Positions 47,610 through 59,973 of a DNA stretch of 64,000 bases are shown here, in pieces. Below the pieces are notes generated by a model. The model searched no databases, was not told the origin of the DNA, and saw only the letters and a program-made list of their open reading frames with translations. Position 1 is the first letter of the stretch. Each line of letters opens with the position of its first letter. Source of the stretch: Pseudomonas oryzihabitans (GTDB lineage: Bacteria > Pseudomonadota > Gammaproteobacteria > Pseudomonadales > Pseudomonadaceae). The stretch lies in NCBI RefSeq assembly GCF_024652905.1, contig NZ_CP102428.1:4758001-4822000 (forward strand). The letters run 5' to 3'. The translations under genes were made by a program, and so were the position numbers.

Positions 47610-48638
47610 TCAGCCCCAGCATTTCTGCAGGGCGGTCTTGCTGTCGATGGACTGGATGCCGGGTACCGGCTTGTCCGTCACCAGTTTCACGCCGGTGTCG
47701 ACGAAGCTCTTGCCTTCGGTGGCGGTAGGCTTCTTGCCGCTGTCGGCAAAGGTCTTGATCGCCTCGATGCCCAGCGCGGCCATCTGCAGCGGGTACTGCT
47801 GGGAGGTGGCGCCGATGACGCCGTCGGCGACGTTGTGCACGCCCGGGCAGCCGCCGTCGATGGAGACGATCAGCACGTCCTTCTCGCGACCCACGGCCTT
47901 GAGCGCCTCGTAGGCACCGGCGGCGGCCGGTTCGTTGATGGTGTGCACCACGTTGATGGTCGGGTCCTTCTGCAGCAGGTTTTCCATCGCTGCGCGGCCG
48001 CCTTCCTCGTTGCCGTTGGTCACGTCGTGGCCGACGATGCGTGGATCGGTCTCGTCGCCGATGCGGCTCTGATCCTTGGGATCGATGCCGAAACCGAGCA
48101 TGAAGCCCTGGTCGCGCAGGACGTCCACCGAGGGCTGGGAGGCGTTCAGGTCGAGAAAGGCCACCCGCGCGTCCTTGGCCTTGTCGCCCAGGGTTTCCCG
48201 CGCCCACTGGCCGATCAGCTTGCCGGCCAGCAGGTTGTCGGTGGCGAAGGTCATGTCGGCGGCGCTCACCGGATCCAGCGGGGTGTCCAGGGCGATCACC
48301 AGCAGCCCGGCTTCGCGGGCCTTCTGCAGATTGGGCACGATGCCCTTGGTGTCCGAGGCGGTGATGAGGATGCCCTTGGCACCGTCGGCGATGCAGGTCT
48401 CGATGGCGGCGACCTGGCTTTCGCTGTCGCCGTCGATCTTGCCGGCATAGGCCTTGAGCGTCATCCCCAGCTCCTTGGCCTTGGCGCTGGCGCCTTCCTT
48501 CATCTTCACGAAGAAGGGATTGGTATCGGTCTTGGTGATGAGGCAGGCGGAAACGGGTGCTGCCTGGGCGGTGCCGCTGGCGAGGGCGGCAGCCAACAGG
48601 CAACCGGCGAAGGACGCGAGGGAGACGGTTCTTTTCAT
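47610..48638 (-). CDS. frcB: Sugar ABC transporter substrate-binding protein (FrcB-type)
   Basis: A 342-residue periplasmic binding protein. The signal is [26 protein letters not shown] (given by its ends: MKRTVS to GTAQA). The mature protein starts with [20 protein letters not shown] and continues [40 protein letters not shown] and [20 protein letters not shown], a close match to rhizobial FrcB, which binds fructose, ribose and mannose. The ligand here is inferred from the family. It is the second gene of the operon, following the porin. Confidence 0.92.
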   Translation of the reverse strand: MKRTVSLASFAGCLLAAALASGTAQAAPVSACLITKTDTNPFFVKMKEGASAKAKELGMTLKAYAGKIDGDSESQVAAIETCIADGAKGILITASDTKGIVPNLQKAREAGLLVIALDTPLDPVSAADMTFATDNLLAGKLIGQWARETLGDKAKDARVAFLDLNASQPSVDVLRDQGFMLGFGIDPKDQSRIGDETDPRIVGHDVTNGNEEGGRAAMENLLQKDPTINVVHTINEPAAAGAYEALKAVGREKDVLIVSIDGGCPGVHNVADGVIGATSQQYPLQMAALGIEAIKTFADSGKKPTATEGKSFVDTGVKLVTDKPVPGIQSIDSKTALQKCWG

Positions 48639-48701
48639 TGTTGTGCGCTCAGGTTCGGAGACAGGAACGCGACCGGCAGCACGCCGGTCGCGGTGAAGCT
48701 G

Positions 48702-49946
<1,245 letters not shown>

Positions 49947-50066
49947 TTATGTTCCCTATTTATTGTTGTTGTGTGACGCGTGCCTGGCCTACACCTGACC
50001 CGCCGTGCTCCAGCGGAAGATCAGTATAGGTGTGACCATTGGGGCTCAACCTGACTACAAACTTAT

Positions 50067-50084
50067 CGCTGAATCAATTCAGCG
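50067..50084. promoter_or_regulatory. Palindrome CGCTGAAT-CA-ATTCAGCG upstream of the porin
   Basis: Perfect 8-bp arms around two bases, about 120 bp before the porin start. It looks like the operator of a LacI-type or similar dimeric regulator; none is encoded next to the operon. Confidence 0.5.
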
Positions 50085-50141
50085 GCAGACGGAGGGTAGC
50101 CTTTGATCACTCAACGGCCTAGCGGCTCGCTAATCGCGAGG

Positions 50142-50157
50142 TGTGAGCTGAATCACA
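50142..50157. promoter_or_regulatory. CRP/Vfr-type site TGTGA-N6-TCACA upstream of the porin–sugar ABC operon
   Basis: TGTGAGCTGAATCACA matches the CRP consensus exactly in both half-sites. It lies 196–211 bp upstream of the porin start codon on the minus strand, so it would activate only if the transcript has a long leader or if it acts from a distance. Confidence 0.6.
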
Positions 50158-50330
50158 GGTTGCGCTTCTACAAAATTAGCAAGCCAAGCAACTGTGGAAC
50201 CCCTCTGGAATGGGGGTTACCCGCGCGGAGGCTGTAAGGGAGGCAGGGGCAGGCGGAGTGGCGAGGAGAGAGCGTAGCCAGAGGGGTGAAATAGAGCGTG
50301 GAGAGCAGAGGGGAGTGATGGAGCGGTGCT

Positions 50331-50360
50331 GCGAGGCGACGGCAGCTGCCATCGCCTCGC
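50331..50360 (-). terminator. Stem-loop after ilvD
   Basis: GCGAGGCGA (50331–50339) pairs with TCGCCTCGC (50352–50360), with the inner CGGCAGCTGCC also partly self-complementary. It lies eight bases after the ilvD stop on the minus strand; no T tract follows. Confidence 0.5.
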
Positions 50361-50368
50361 CGTAACGG

Positions 50369-52204
50369 TCAGCCCAGCAGCGCCTTGTCGCGCACGCCGC
50401 CCTTGTCGGCGCTGGTGGCCAGCAGGGCATAGGCCTTGAGCGCGGTGGTCACGCGGCGGGCGCGGGGTTGTGCCGGCTTCCAGCCCAGCTTGTCCTGCTC
50501 GATGCGGCGGTGGGACAGCTCTTCGTCGCTCACCAGCAGGTTGATGCTGCGCTGGGGAATGTCGATGAGCACCTTGTCGCCATCCCGCACCAGGCCGATG
50601 GCACCGCCCGCCGCGGCTTCCGGCGAGGCATGGCCGATGGACAGGCCCGAGGTGCCACCAGAGAAGCGACCGTCGGTGAGCAGGGCGCACTGCTTGCCCA
50701 GTCCCTTGGACTTCAGGTAGCTGGTGGGGTAGAGCATCTCCTGCATGCCCGGACCGCCCTTGGGCCCTTCGTAGCGGATGATGACGATGTCGCCGGCCTT
50801 GACCTCGTCGGCCAGGATGCCGCGCACCGCGGCGTCCTGGCTCTCGAAGACCTTGGCATTGCCCTCGAACACATGGATGGATTCATCCACGCCGGCGGTC
50901 TTCACCACGCAGCCGTCCAGGGCGATGTTGCCGTAGAGCACGGCCAGACCACCTTCCTGGGAATAGGCGTGCGCGACACTGCGGATGCAGCCCTCGGCGC
51001 GGTCGTCGTCCAGGGTGTCGTAGCGAGTCGCCTGGCTGAAGGCTTCCTGGGTCGGAATACCGGCGGGACCGGCGCGGAAGAAGGTCTTCACCGCCTCGTC
51101 CTGGGTCAGGGTGATGTCCCACTGCTCGATGGCTTCGCCCAGGGTCCGGCTGTGCACGGTGGGCAGGTCGGTGTGCAGCAGACCGCCACGGGCCAGTTCG
51201 CCCAGGATGCTGAAGATGCCCCCGGCGCGATGCACGTCTTCCATGTGGTACTTCTGGATGTTCGGCGCCACCTTGCACAGCTGCGGCACCTTGCGCGACA
51301 GGGCATCGATGTCGCGCAGATCGAAGTCCACCTCGGCTTCCTGGGCGGCGGCCAGCAGGTGCAGGATGGTGTTGGTCGAGCCGCCCATGGCGATGTCCAG
51401 GGTCATGGCGTTCTCGAAGGCCGCATGGCAGGCGATGTTGCGCGGCAGCGCCGACTCGTCGTTTTCCTGGTAGTAGCGACGGCAGAGGTCGACGATGGTA
51501 CGGCCGGCCTGCAGGAACAGTTCCTTGCGGTCGGCATGGGTAGCCAGGGTCGAGCCATTGCCGGGCAGGGCCAGGCCGAGGGCCTCGACCAGGCAGTTCA
51601 TGGAGTTGGCGGTGAACATGCCCGAGCAGCTGCCACAGGTGGGGCAGGCGCTGCGTTCGTATTCGGCGACCTTCTCGTCGCTGGCCGAGCTGTCGGCGGC
51701 GATGACCATGGCGTCGACCAGGTCCAGGCCGTGGCTGGCCAGCTTGGTCTTGCCGGCTTCCATGGGACCGCCGGAGACGAACACCACCGGGATGTTCAGG
51801 CGCAGGGCGGCCATCAGCATGCCGGGGGTGATCTTGTCGCAGTTGGAGATGCACACCAGGGCGTCGGCGCAGTGGGCATTGACCATGTACTCCACGGCGT
51901 CGGCGATGATCTCGCGACTCGGCAGCGAATAGAGCATGCCGTCGTGGCCCATGGCGATGCCGTCGTCCACGGCGATGGTGTTGAATTCCTTGGCCACGCC
52001 GCCAGCCTTCTCGATCTCGCGGGCGACCAGCTGGCCCAAGTCCTTGAGATGGACATGGCCCGGCACGAACTGGGTAAAGGAGTTGGCGATGGCGATGATG
52101 GGTTTCTTGAAGTCTTCGTCCTTCATCCCGGTGGCGCGCCAGAGCGCTCGGGCGCCCGCCATGTTGCGGCCCTGGGTGGAGGTTTTCGAGCGATAGTCAG
52201 GCAT
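50369..52204 (-). CDS. ilvD: Dihydroxy-acid dehydratase
   Basis: A 611-residue enzyme of branched-chain amino acid synthesis, dehydrating dihydroxyisovalerate and dihydroxymethylvalerate. Fe-S ligands lie in [13 protein letters not shown] (near 122) and [18 protein letters not shown] (near 195). [40 protein letters not shown] with the catalytic Ser, and [17 protein letters not shown] are typical of the long E. coli-type enzyme. The start [20 protein letters not shown] is canonical. It is unlinked to other ilv genes here. Confidence 0.98.
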   Translation of the reverse strand: MPDYRSKTSTQGRNMAGARALWRATGMKDEDFKKPIIAIANSFTQFVPGHVHLKDLGQLVAREIEKAGGVAKEFNTIAVDDGIAMGHDGMLYSLPSREIIADAVEYMVNAHCADALVCISNCDKITPGMLMAALRLNIPVVFVSGGPMEAGKTKLASHGLDLVDAMVIAADSSASDEKVAEYERSACPTCGSCSGMFTANSMNCLVEALGLALPGNGSTLATHADRKELFLQAGRTIVDLCRRYYQENDESALPRNIACHAAFENAMTLDIAMGGSTNTILHLLAAAQEAEVDFDLRDIDALSRKVPQLCKVAPNIQKYHMEDVHRAGGIFSILGELARGGLLHTDLPTVHSRTLGEAIEQWDITLTQDEAVKTFFRAGPAGIPTQEAFSQATRYDTLDDDRAEGCIRSVAHAYSQEGGLAVLYGNIALDGCVVKTAGVDESIHVFEGNAKVFESQDAAVRGILADEVKAGDIVIIRYEGPKGGPGMQEMLYPTSYLKSKGLGKQCALLTDGRFSGGTSGLSIGHASPEAAAGGAIGLVRDGDKVLIDIPQRSINLLVSDEELSHRRIEQDKLGWKPAQPRARRVTTALKAYALLATSADKGGVRDKALLG

Positions 52205-52434
52205 GAAGCGTCTCTCCGAGGCGGCTTTCTAGGTCACGGTTCTGGTCATCGTGAGCGCGGACGAGGCACGGTGCAAACGCGAAGTGACGATTGCCGGGCC
52301 GGAGGGCAACGACGCCATGCGGGATCTCCACAGGGGTGCCGGGGCTCACGAACCCGCCGGAGGATGCTGGCGGAGGGGAATCCGGATCATACACCCGGGC
52401 GCCAGCACTGCACAGCAGCGCGGGCGCCGGTGGA

Positions 52435-52956
52435 TCAGGGCGCTTCCTGTTCGCCGTCGGGAGCGTCTTCCAGGTATTCGTCCATCGGTTCCTGGCCGGC
52501 CAGGGTCTTGAGACTCAGGTCCACGGCTTCGGGCAGGGTGATGTCGACGCGCTGCTTGTCGCTGCCTTCCAGCGAGGACTCGTAGCTGAGCGCGTGGCGC
52601 AGGTGGCCGTTTTCGAGGATGGCACCCACGCTGGCCAATTGAGCGGCGGCCGGAGCCAGGCGTTCGAGCGCGGCCTTGGGCCAGGTGGCCTCGACGGTCG
52701 CATTGCAGGTATAGAAGCCTGCTTCGCCACTGTCCGAGGGTTCTTCCTGGGTCTTGATGTCGACCAGCGAGATCTGGTTGGCCTCCAGCGCGGGCTGGCC
52801 GGCGGCGATGTCGTCCGCATAGATCTCGTTGATGGTCTGGGCGTATTGCTGACGAACCAGTTCAGCGGTCTTGGCCGCATCGCAACTGTAGTCATAGCCA
52901 CCGCAGCCAGTCAGGGAAAGCACCGCAGCTGTGAGTATGAGGTGACGTCTGGACAT
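52435..52956 (-). CDS. Putative lipoprotein
   Basis: A 173-residue predicted lipoprotein. The signal MSRRHLILTAAVLSLTGCGG carries the lipobox SLTGC with Cys18. The mature domain (YSCDAAKTAELVRQQYAQTI, GEAGFYTCNATVEATWPKAA) has two further cysteines that may form a disulfide, and the end is strongly acidic (DEYLEDAPDGEQEAP). I recognise no family. The longer in-frame start at 53091 would destroy the signal peptide and is not used. It lies between ilvD and osmE, separated by about 230 and 190 bp. Confidence 0.8.
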   Translation of the reverse strand: MSRRHLILTAAVLSLTGCGGYDYSCDAAKTAELVRQQYAQTINEIYADDIAAGQPALEANQISLVDIKTQEEPSDSGEAGFYTCNATVEATWPKAALERLAPAAAQLASVGAILENGHLRHALSYESSLEGSDKQRVDITLPEAVDLSLKTLAGQEPMDEYLEDAPDGEQEAP

Positions 52957-53148
52957 GCCTGAATTCCTTGGAACGATGGGTAGAGCCTGGCGGCGCTGGC
53001 CGTGCCTGCGTCGATCCGCAGTGCAGGACGTCGGCGCAACGTTCATGGATGGCGAGGGCTTAGGGTGCTGCCGCTCGCCGATCCTGTCCATCAGACGCCG
53101 CCAGCGTCCGTCAGGACACCCGGCCTGGCTGGCCGGTCAGATCCCCGA

Positions 53149-53487
53149 TCAGGCGCGGTCGGCGCTTTCGCAGGTCTCGAAGTCCTTGCTGTCGACGCGG
53201 TTCATGCTGTCGAAGCCGATCGAATAGACCTGCTCCTTGCCGTCTTTATTGAGCACATAGTTGTTGCAGGTACCCGGACGATACTTGCGGGTGTAGGTGC
53301 TCGACGGGGTGCCGCCGATACGCAGGACGTCAGCCTTGGCCATACCCTTTTCCACCTGCTTCACCAGCGGCTGCTCGCGAAATTCCACGCGACCCACGGT
53401 GTAGTCGGCGGTGTTCTTGACCGAGGAACAGCCCGCCAGCACGGTGCCGGCCAGCAGGGCGGTCGCGACTGCAATCTTCTTGTTCAT
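53149..53487 (-). CDS. osmE: Osmotically inducible lipoprotein OsmE
   Basis: A 112-residue lipoprotein with a SmpA/OmlA-type domain. The signal MNKKIAVATALLAGTVLAGC has the lipobox VLAGC. The mature protein reads DYTVGRVEFREQPLVKQVEK, GMAKADVLRIGGTPSSTYTR and then CNNYVLNKDGKEQVYSIGFD, closely following OsmE. In E. coli the gene is induced by osmotic and stationary-phase stress; the same is plausible here. ATG is preceded by AGGGATC. Divergent from amiC with a 279-bp gap in which I see no gene. Confidence 0.9.
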   Translation of the reverse strand: MNKKIAVATALLAGTVLAGCSSVKNTADYTVGRVEFREQPLVKQVEKGMAKADVLRIGGTPSSTYTRKYRPGTCNNYVLNKDGKEQVYSIGFDSMNRVDSKDFETCESADRA

Positions 53488-53766
53488 GGTGTGATCCCTT
53501 CAAAGGCGGAAGTGCCTGACACTTCGACGATGACGGCGCCGATAAATTCGCTCTCCGTCGCACTTCTCGCCGTTCGCGCCTTTGACGGGTCGGCTCGCGA
53601 GAGCGGCAAGTGACTGTATCTAAAGCTGATTCTGCAAACGAACGCTATGCCCTGGTTTTCTAAGGAATATTTTGTCCGAATGGCAGTTGACAGGGGCCAG
53701 GTGGCAGGCGATCTTTAGCGTTATGTTGTAACTTCCCAGCCGTTTCTCGTTTCTCGCGAGGACCCC

Positions 53767-54987
53767 ATGAATCGCCGTCGTCTGCTCAATCTGATCCTGG
53801 CTGGCATGACTTTGCCCGTCGGGTTGCCGGCGTTTGCCGCCCGGCAGCAACTCAAGGGTGCCCGGGCCTGGCAGGACGCTGACAAGCTCCGCCTAGTCTT
53901 CGATCTCACCGGACCGGTGCGCTACAAGACCTTTACCCTGGTGGCGCCGGATCGCATCATTCTCGATCTCGCCGATACCCAGGCGCCCGCGGTGCTCAAC
54001 CACCTCGCCCTGCAGGGGTCGCCGGTGCGCGCCGTGCGCAGCGCCCGCTATGGCGCCCAGGACACCCGGGTGGTGCTGGAGCTGGCCCATCCGGTGGAGA
54101 TGGAGAGCTTCATCCTCGGCCCGGGCGAGGGGGCGTCCAACCGCCTGGTGCTCGATCTCAAGCGCGCCGGGACGCCGGCAGTGGCCGCACGCAAGCCGGT
54201 CGACGCCGAGCCGCCCTTGGAGGTCAAGCGCGGTAAGGGCCTGGCCACGGGGCGTGACATCATGGTGGTGGTCGATGCCGGGCATGGTGGCAAGGATCCC
54301 GGTGCGCTGAGCGCCCGGGGTGATCGGGAAAAGGACATCGCCCTGATCGTGGCGCAGAATCTGGCGCGGCGCATCAACCTGCAGAAGGGCTTCAAGGCCA
54401 AGCTGGTGCGCAACGACGACTTCTTCGTGCCGCTGCGCAAGCGGGTCGAGGTCGCCCGCAGCTACAACGCCGACATGTTCGTCTCGGTGCACGCCGATGC
54501 CGCACCGCGGCGTACGGCCTATGGCGCCTCGGTCTATGCCCTGTCGGAGCGAGGCGCGACCTCCACCACGGCGCGCTTCCTGGCCGACAGCGAGAACAAC
54601 GTCGACCTGATCGGTGCCAACGAGATTCTCAAGGGCCGCGATCCCATGCTGGCCGGCGTGCTGCTGGACATGTCGATGAACGCCACCATCTCGTCGAGCC
54701 TGGACCTGGGCCACAAGGTGCTGGGGCAATTGGCGAACATCACCAACCTGCACCAGAAACGGGTGGAGCAGGCGGGCTTCGCTGTGCTCAAATCGCCGGA
54801 CATCCCCTCGATCCTGGTCGAGACGGGCTTCATTTCCAATGATCGCGACTGCCGGCGCTTGCTCGACAGTCGCCACCAGAAGCAGCTGGCCGATTCGATC
54901 TTTGCCGGACTGCATGGCTATTTCCAGGAGCGCCCGCCGCTGGGCACCTACCTGGCCAGCCTCAAGAACACCCAAGGAGTGACATGA
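53767..54987 (+). CDS. N-acetylmuramoyl-L-alanine amidase with AMIN domain (AmiC-like)
   Basis: A 406-residue periplasmic cell-wall amidase. The signal MNRRRLLNLILAGMTLPVGL has a twin-arginine-like NRRRLLN, as in AmiA/AmiC. An AMIN domain (about 35–130; VFDLTGPVRYKTFTLVAPDR) precedes the Amidase_3 zinc domain: VVVDAGHGGKDPGA, REKDIALIVAQN, FVSVHADAA and SILVETGFISN with the catalytic Glu. No LysM repeat is present, unlike AmiB of pseudomonads. It cuts stem peptides from septal murein during cell separation. It overlaps the following gene by four bases. Confidence 0.93.
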   Translation: MNRRRLLNLILAGMTLPVGLPAFAARQQLKGARAWQDADKLRLVFDLTGPVRYKTFTLVAPDRIILDLADTQAPAVLNHLALQGSPVRAVRSARYGAQDTRVVLELAHPVEMESFILGPGEGASNRLVLDLKRAGTPAVAARKPVDAEPPLEVKRGKGLATGRDIMVVVDAGHGGKDPGALSARGDREKDIALIVAQNLARRINLQKGFKAKLVRNDDFFVPLRKRVEVARSYNADMFVSVHADAAPRRTAYGASVYALSERGATSTTARFLADSENNVDLIGANEILKGRDPMLAGVLLDMSMNATISSSLDLGHKVLGQLANITNLHQKRVEQAGFAVLKSPDIPSILVETGFISNDRDCRRLLDSRHQKQLADSIFAGLHGYFQERPPLGTYLASLKNTQGVT

Positions 54988-55388
54988 GTTTGCAAGACAA
55001 GGCGCGTCGTTACTGGCGCGTGGTGGTGCTGGTGATAGGCGCGCTCTGTGTCGTGGCCGGGCTGATCGGCTACGGGCAGGGCGGTGGCGACAAGCAGGGC
55101 AGTGCCCAGGAAGGCTTCGTCAACAAGGTCTGGCAGATCAAGACCAGCAACAGCATCGAGCCGGGAATGCTCTATGTCTTTCTCAGCGATGGCACCCTGG
55201 TGATGGCCTCGCCGAGCAGCCAGCCCTCCCTGGGCCGCTGGACGCGCACCGAGAAGGGCCTGAATCTGATCGAGGAAGGCATCACCTATCCCACGGAAAT
55301 CCTCGGTCTCACCCGCGACGAATTCCGTATCCGCAGCCTCAACCCCGGCGATCCGGTGGAGCTGCAGCTGGCCCCCGCCGCACGCTGA
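54984..55388 (+). CDS. Small membrane-anchored protein coupled to the amidase
   Basis: A 134-residue protein with one N-terminal transmembrane helix (WRVVVLVIGALCVVAGLIGY) and a small beta-rich periplasmic domain containing VWQIKTSNSIEPGMLYVFLS and GRWTRTEKGLNLIEEGITYP. Its ATG overlaps the amidase stop (ATGA), which suggests coupled expression. The domain resembles a lipocalin-like or META-like small barrel, but I cannot assign a family. A role with the amidase is inferred from position only. Confidence 0.8.
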   Translation: MSLQDKARRYWRVVVLVIGALCVVAGLIGYGQGGGDKQGSAQEGFVNKVWQIKTSNSIEPGMLYVFLSDGTLVMASPSSQPSLGRWTRTEKGLNLIEEGITYPTEILGLTRDEFRIRSLNPGDPVELQLAPAAR

Positions 55389-55395
55389 GAGAGCC

Positions 55396-56052
55396 TCAGG
55401 CGTCGTCGTCGGAGTAGCGCTGCTCCTGCCAGGGGTCGCCCCGGTCGTGATAGCCGCGCATCTCCCAGAAGCCAGGCGTGTCGCCGACCCGGAAGTCGAT
55501 GCGCCTGAGCCACTTGGCGCTCTTCCACAGATAGAGGTGCGGGATCAGCGCCCGCACCGGGCCCCCGTGCTCGGCGGTCAGCGGCTGGCCTTCCCAGCTG
55601 TGCACCAGCATGGCGCCAGGTGCGGCGAAATCGGCCAGCGGCAGGTTGGTGATGTAGCCGTCGTAGCTGTGCAGGAGCACATGGGTCGCTTCGTCCCGCG
55701 GCTGTACCTCGTCCAGCAGTTCGCTTACCGGCAGGCCGATCCAGTGATTGTCATAGCGTGACCAGGTGGTGACACAGTGCATGTCGCTGATGGCCTGGGT
55801 GGTCGCCCGCGCCGCGAAGGTCTCCCAGTTCCAGCGCAGCGTCTTGCCGACCGCGCCGGTCACCGCCAGTTGCCAGCGTTCCTGGCTGACTTCCGGGCGT
55901 ACCCCTAGATCCAGGACCGGCCAGTTGCTGACCCGATGCTGGCCGGGCGGCAGGCGTTCGCTGTCCGGGCGTGCGCCCTGGCCGGTGAGGAAGCGGCCCT
56001 CCTGGGCCCAGCGTTCCTTGGAACGGGTCAGCTTGCTTGGCTCATCACTCAT
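55396..56052 (-). CDS. Sulfite oxidase-like molybdopterin oxidoreductase
   Basis: A 218-residue protein of the sulfite-oxidase/YuiH-like molybdopterin family. The molybdenum ligand is the Cys in ISDMHCVTTWSRYDNHW; TNLPLADFAAPGAMLVHSWE and GGPVRALIPHLYLWKSAKWL are conserved cofactor-site segments, and PGFWEMRGYHDRGDPWQEQR is the typical ending. There is no Tat signal, so the enzyme appears cytoplasmic, unlike MsrP. The substrate is unknown. It converges with the preceding gene across seven bases. Confidence 0.92.
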   Translation of the reverse strand: MSDEPSKLTRSKERWAQEGRFLTGQGARPDSERLPPGQHRVSNWPVLDLGVRPEVSQERWQLAVTGAVGKTLRWNWETFAARATTQAISDMHCVTTWSRYDNHWIGLPVSELLDEVQPRDEATHVLLHSYDGYITNLPLADFAAPGAMLVHSWEGQPLTAEHGGPVRALIPHLYLWKSAKWLRRIDFRVGDTPGFWEMRGYHDRGDPWQEQRYSDDDA

Positions 56053-56200
56053 CGGTGGATCCTCTTCGCAGTTCTCGGGCTTCTGACCTCAATGATGGCC
56101 TTTCGTCGGCACAGGCCGAACCCAGACGGCTGCTCACGCCTCCTATCCTGCAGGCACTCAGAGAGGCGCCTCCTTTTTCTTAACCTGCCGGAGAACCACC

Positions 56201-56437
56201 ATGGTAGATGCAACCCAGATCAAAGAGCATGCGGAAGTTGTCGGTTCGGACGGCCAGCACGTGGGCACCGTCGACCACATGGAGGGCGCCGATCGCATCA
56301 AGCTGACCAAGCGCGATCAGGACGCCGATGGCAAGCATCACTACATTCCGCTGAGCTGGGTCCAGTCCGTGGAAGGCAGCCAGGTACGCCTGTCCAAGAC
56401 CCGTGACGAAGCCGAAAGCGAGTGGCAGGCCGCCTAA
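56201..56437 (+). CDS. DUF2171 family protein
   Basis: A 78-residue soluble protein of the DUF2171 type, a PRC-barrel-like small fold. It reads MVDATQIKEHAEVVGSDGQH, VGTVDHMEGADRIKLTKRDQ and HHYIPLSWVQSVEGSQVRLS. ATG follows CGGAGAA. Such proteins are often linked to stress or resting state, without a known function. A perfect 22-bp-stem terminator follows six bases after the stop. Confidence 0.9.
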   Translation: MVDATQIKEHAEVVGSDGQHVGTVDHMEGADRIKLTKRDQDADGKHHYIPLSWVQSVEGSQVRLSKTRDEAESEWQAA

Positions 56438-56442
56438 GGCAC

Positions 56443-56489
56443 GCCGCCCAACAAAAAGCCCCGCATTGCGGGGCTTTTTGTTGGGCGGC
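56443..56489. terminator. Bidirectional rho-independent terminator
   Basis: The arms 56443–56464 and 56468–56489 are perfect 22-bp complements around the loop ATT. The GC core CCCCGC/GCGGGG is flanked by AAAAA and TTTTT, so it can end transcription from both the DUF2171 gene and the minus-strand dolP operon. Confidence 0.95.
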
Positions 56490-56498
56490 GAATAGGGA

Positions 56499-58064
<1,566 letters not shown>

Positions 58065-58068
<4 letters not shown>

Positions 58069-59852
58069 GGCGTGCTGAGCGAGGCCGGCACGCTGGTGGT
58101 GGGCAGCGGTGCATTGTTGGCTGGCAGCGGCTGGGCCACGCCGTTGCGGAATTCCGCCCAGGGCAGGTGACGCACCACACGCTGATCGGGCGCCACGCTC
58201 AGATTGCCGGACAGGCCGGGCAGCTCGGAGTTGGGCAGGGCCTTGAGCTGCTGCAGGTGCAGCGCCAGCAGGTAGGCATCGGCGCCCATGGCATAGAGGC
58301 GACCGATGCTGGTACCGGCCTGGGGCCACTGGGCGGTGATCTTGGCGCGCAGCGGATTGCTCGGGTCCAGCAGCCAAGGCGTTTCGCAGAACAGGATGCC
58401 GTTGAGATCCTGGTTGACGCCGGGTTCGTTGACCCCGCTGTTGAGGTTGGAGGTGGCGTACACCGGCAGATCGCGGGCGTTCTGGTAGACCAGGATCGGC
58501 TTGATCTGGCGGGCCTGCGCCGGCGTCGAGGCGAGGAAGATGAAGTCCATGCCCTGGCGCATCTGCAGGAGGCTGGTGATGCGGTTGGCGATCTCGACCG
58601 GCTGGCCGATGCGCTCGGCGGCGACCAGGCGACCACCCAACTGCTGCCACTCGTTCTGGAAGGCGGCCAGCACGCGGGTACCCCAGTCGCCCTGGGGCAC
58701 CATGGCACCGGCGCTGCGCTTGCCATCGGCCCAGGCACGGCGGGCGGCTTCACGGGCCTCGTCCTCGGCGGCCAGGCCGAACTGGAAGAGCTGCGGCGGC
58801 TGGGCGCCCTGGCTGTCGCCATAGTTCAGCGCCAGGGTGTTGAGCGGCAATTGCGGGCGATCGCTCAGCTGCTTGACCAGATTCTTTTCCAACGGGCCGA
58901 CCACCAGCTGGATGCCGGCGGCCTGGGCCTGGCGGTAGAAGACGTCCAGCGAGCCCATCTGGGTACTGTCGTAGACGGTCACGGCCGGGGCGGTCTGGCC
59001 CGCAGCCAGGGCCTCGTAACGGGCGGCCATGAAGCCGTCCTGCAGCGCGCGGGAGACGCCGGCGAGCTGGCCCTGCAGGGGCAGCAGCAGGGCGACGCGA
59101 TTGAGTGGCTCGCGCGCCAGGGTCTTCAGGCGTTCCAGGTCATCGGGCAGATTGCGCGCGGCGGGATGGCCGGGGTGCTGCTGCTGCCATTCCTCGATGG
59201 CCGACAATTGCTGGTCCAGCGCCAGGTTGCCGCGGGTGATGGCGGCCAGGGCCAGCCAGCCATTGAGATCGGCATCCTTCACGCTCTGGCGCAGTTGCGC
59301 ATCCGACAGGCTGGTCACCAGCTGCCAGATCTGCTCGCGGTTGTCGTGGGCGGCATCGCCTTCGAGCAGCGGCCCCAGGAAGATGCGCTCCTGGGCGGCG
59401 GCGAGCGGCTGGCCATTGGCGGCCTGGGCCTCGGCCTTGGTCAGGCCGCTGCGGATCTGCTGCTGGGCCGGCAATTCGCCCAGTTGGGCGAAGCTGGGAT
59501 GGTCGAAACGCTTGAGCGCCTGGGCCGGCTGCTTGTCGAGCAGATCAAGCTGGGCCAGCAAGGTCTGGGCGAACATCTGCTGCGCCGGCTTCAAGCCTTC
59601 CAGATTGATGGAGCCCAGGATCTGCCGCGCTTCGCGGGCGTTCTGCTGGGCATAGGCCTTGTCCGCGGCGGTCAGACGCAGCAGATTGGCCTGCTCGGAC
59701 TGACTGGAGCCGGCCTGGTTCAGCAGTTGCTCGATGCTGGCCTGGCTGGGCTGAGGCAGCGCCCCGAGGCTGCTCGTGGTGGGCGAGCTGCTGCAGGCGG
59801 CGAGCAGGGCGAAGGCGGTGGCGCAGATCAGCGGACGCAGGCGGAACTTCAT
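58065..59852 (-). CDS. lpoA: Penicillin-binding protein activator LpoA
   Basis: A 595-residue outer-membrane lipoprotein that activates PBP1a. The signal MKFRLRPLICATAFALLAAC has the lipobox LLAAC. The N-terminal part is helical with TPR-like repeats (KAYAQQNAREARQILGSINL), and from about residue 255 a periplasmic-binding-protein fold follows (NRVALLLPLQGQLAGVSRAL, DFIFLASTPAQARQIKPILV, LNGILFCETPWLL). The ATG at 59852 is chosen for its signal peptide. It heads the operon and is divergent from rsmI. Confidence 0.95.
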
Positions 59853-59973
59853 GCGGTGGTTCCTGAGCAGAGTTCGGAAAGGGGCGATTGTCTCACAGCA
59901 CCCAGGCGCTGCGAACGCCGAGGGCGAGAGCGGCGTACACTGTTGGGCTATTTCCAGTCCGTCAGGTTTCATC

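Larger units (their letters stand above)
49947..50368. other. 422-bp intergenic region: porin operon control region and ilvD 3' hairpin
   Basis: I see no gene here. The part near the porin (49947–50160) is unusually AT-rich and holds the palindrome at 50067–50084 and the CRP/Vfr-like site at 50142–50157. The rest (50160–50330) is purine-rich sequence of no clear function, ending with the ilvD stem-loop. Confidence 0.7.

Noticed and set aside
50176-50368. Possible gene in the purine-rich gap after ilvD
   Set aside because: Frames here are short, biased in composition and without ribosome sites. I treat it as non-coding.
53687-53715. Promoter for the amidase gene based on TTGACA at 53687
   Set aside because: The -35 is perfect but no acceptable -10 hexamer lies 16–18 bp downstream.
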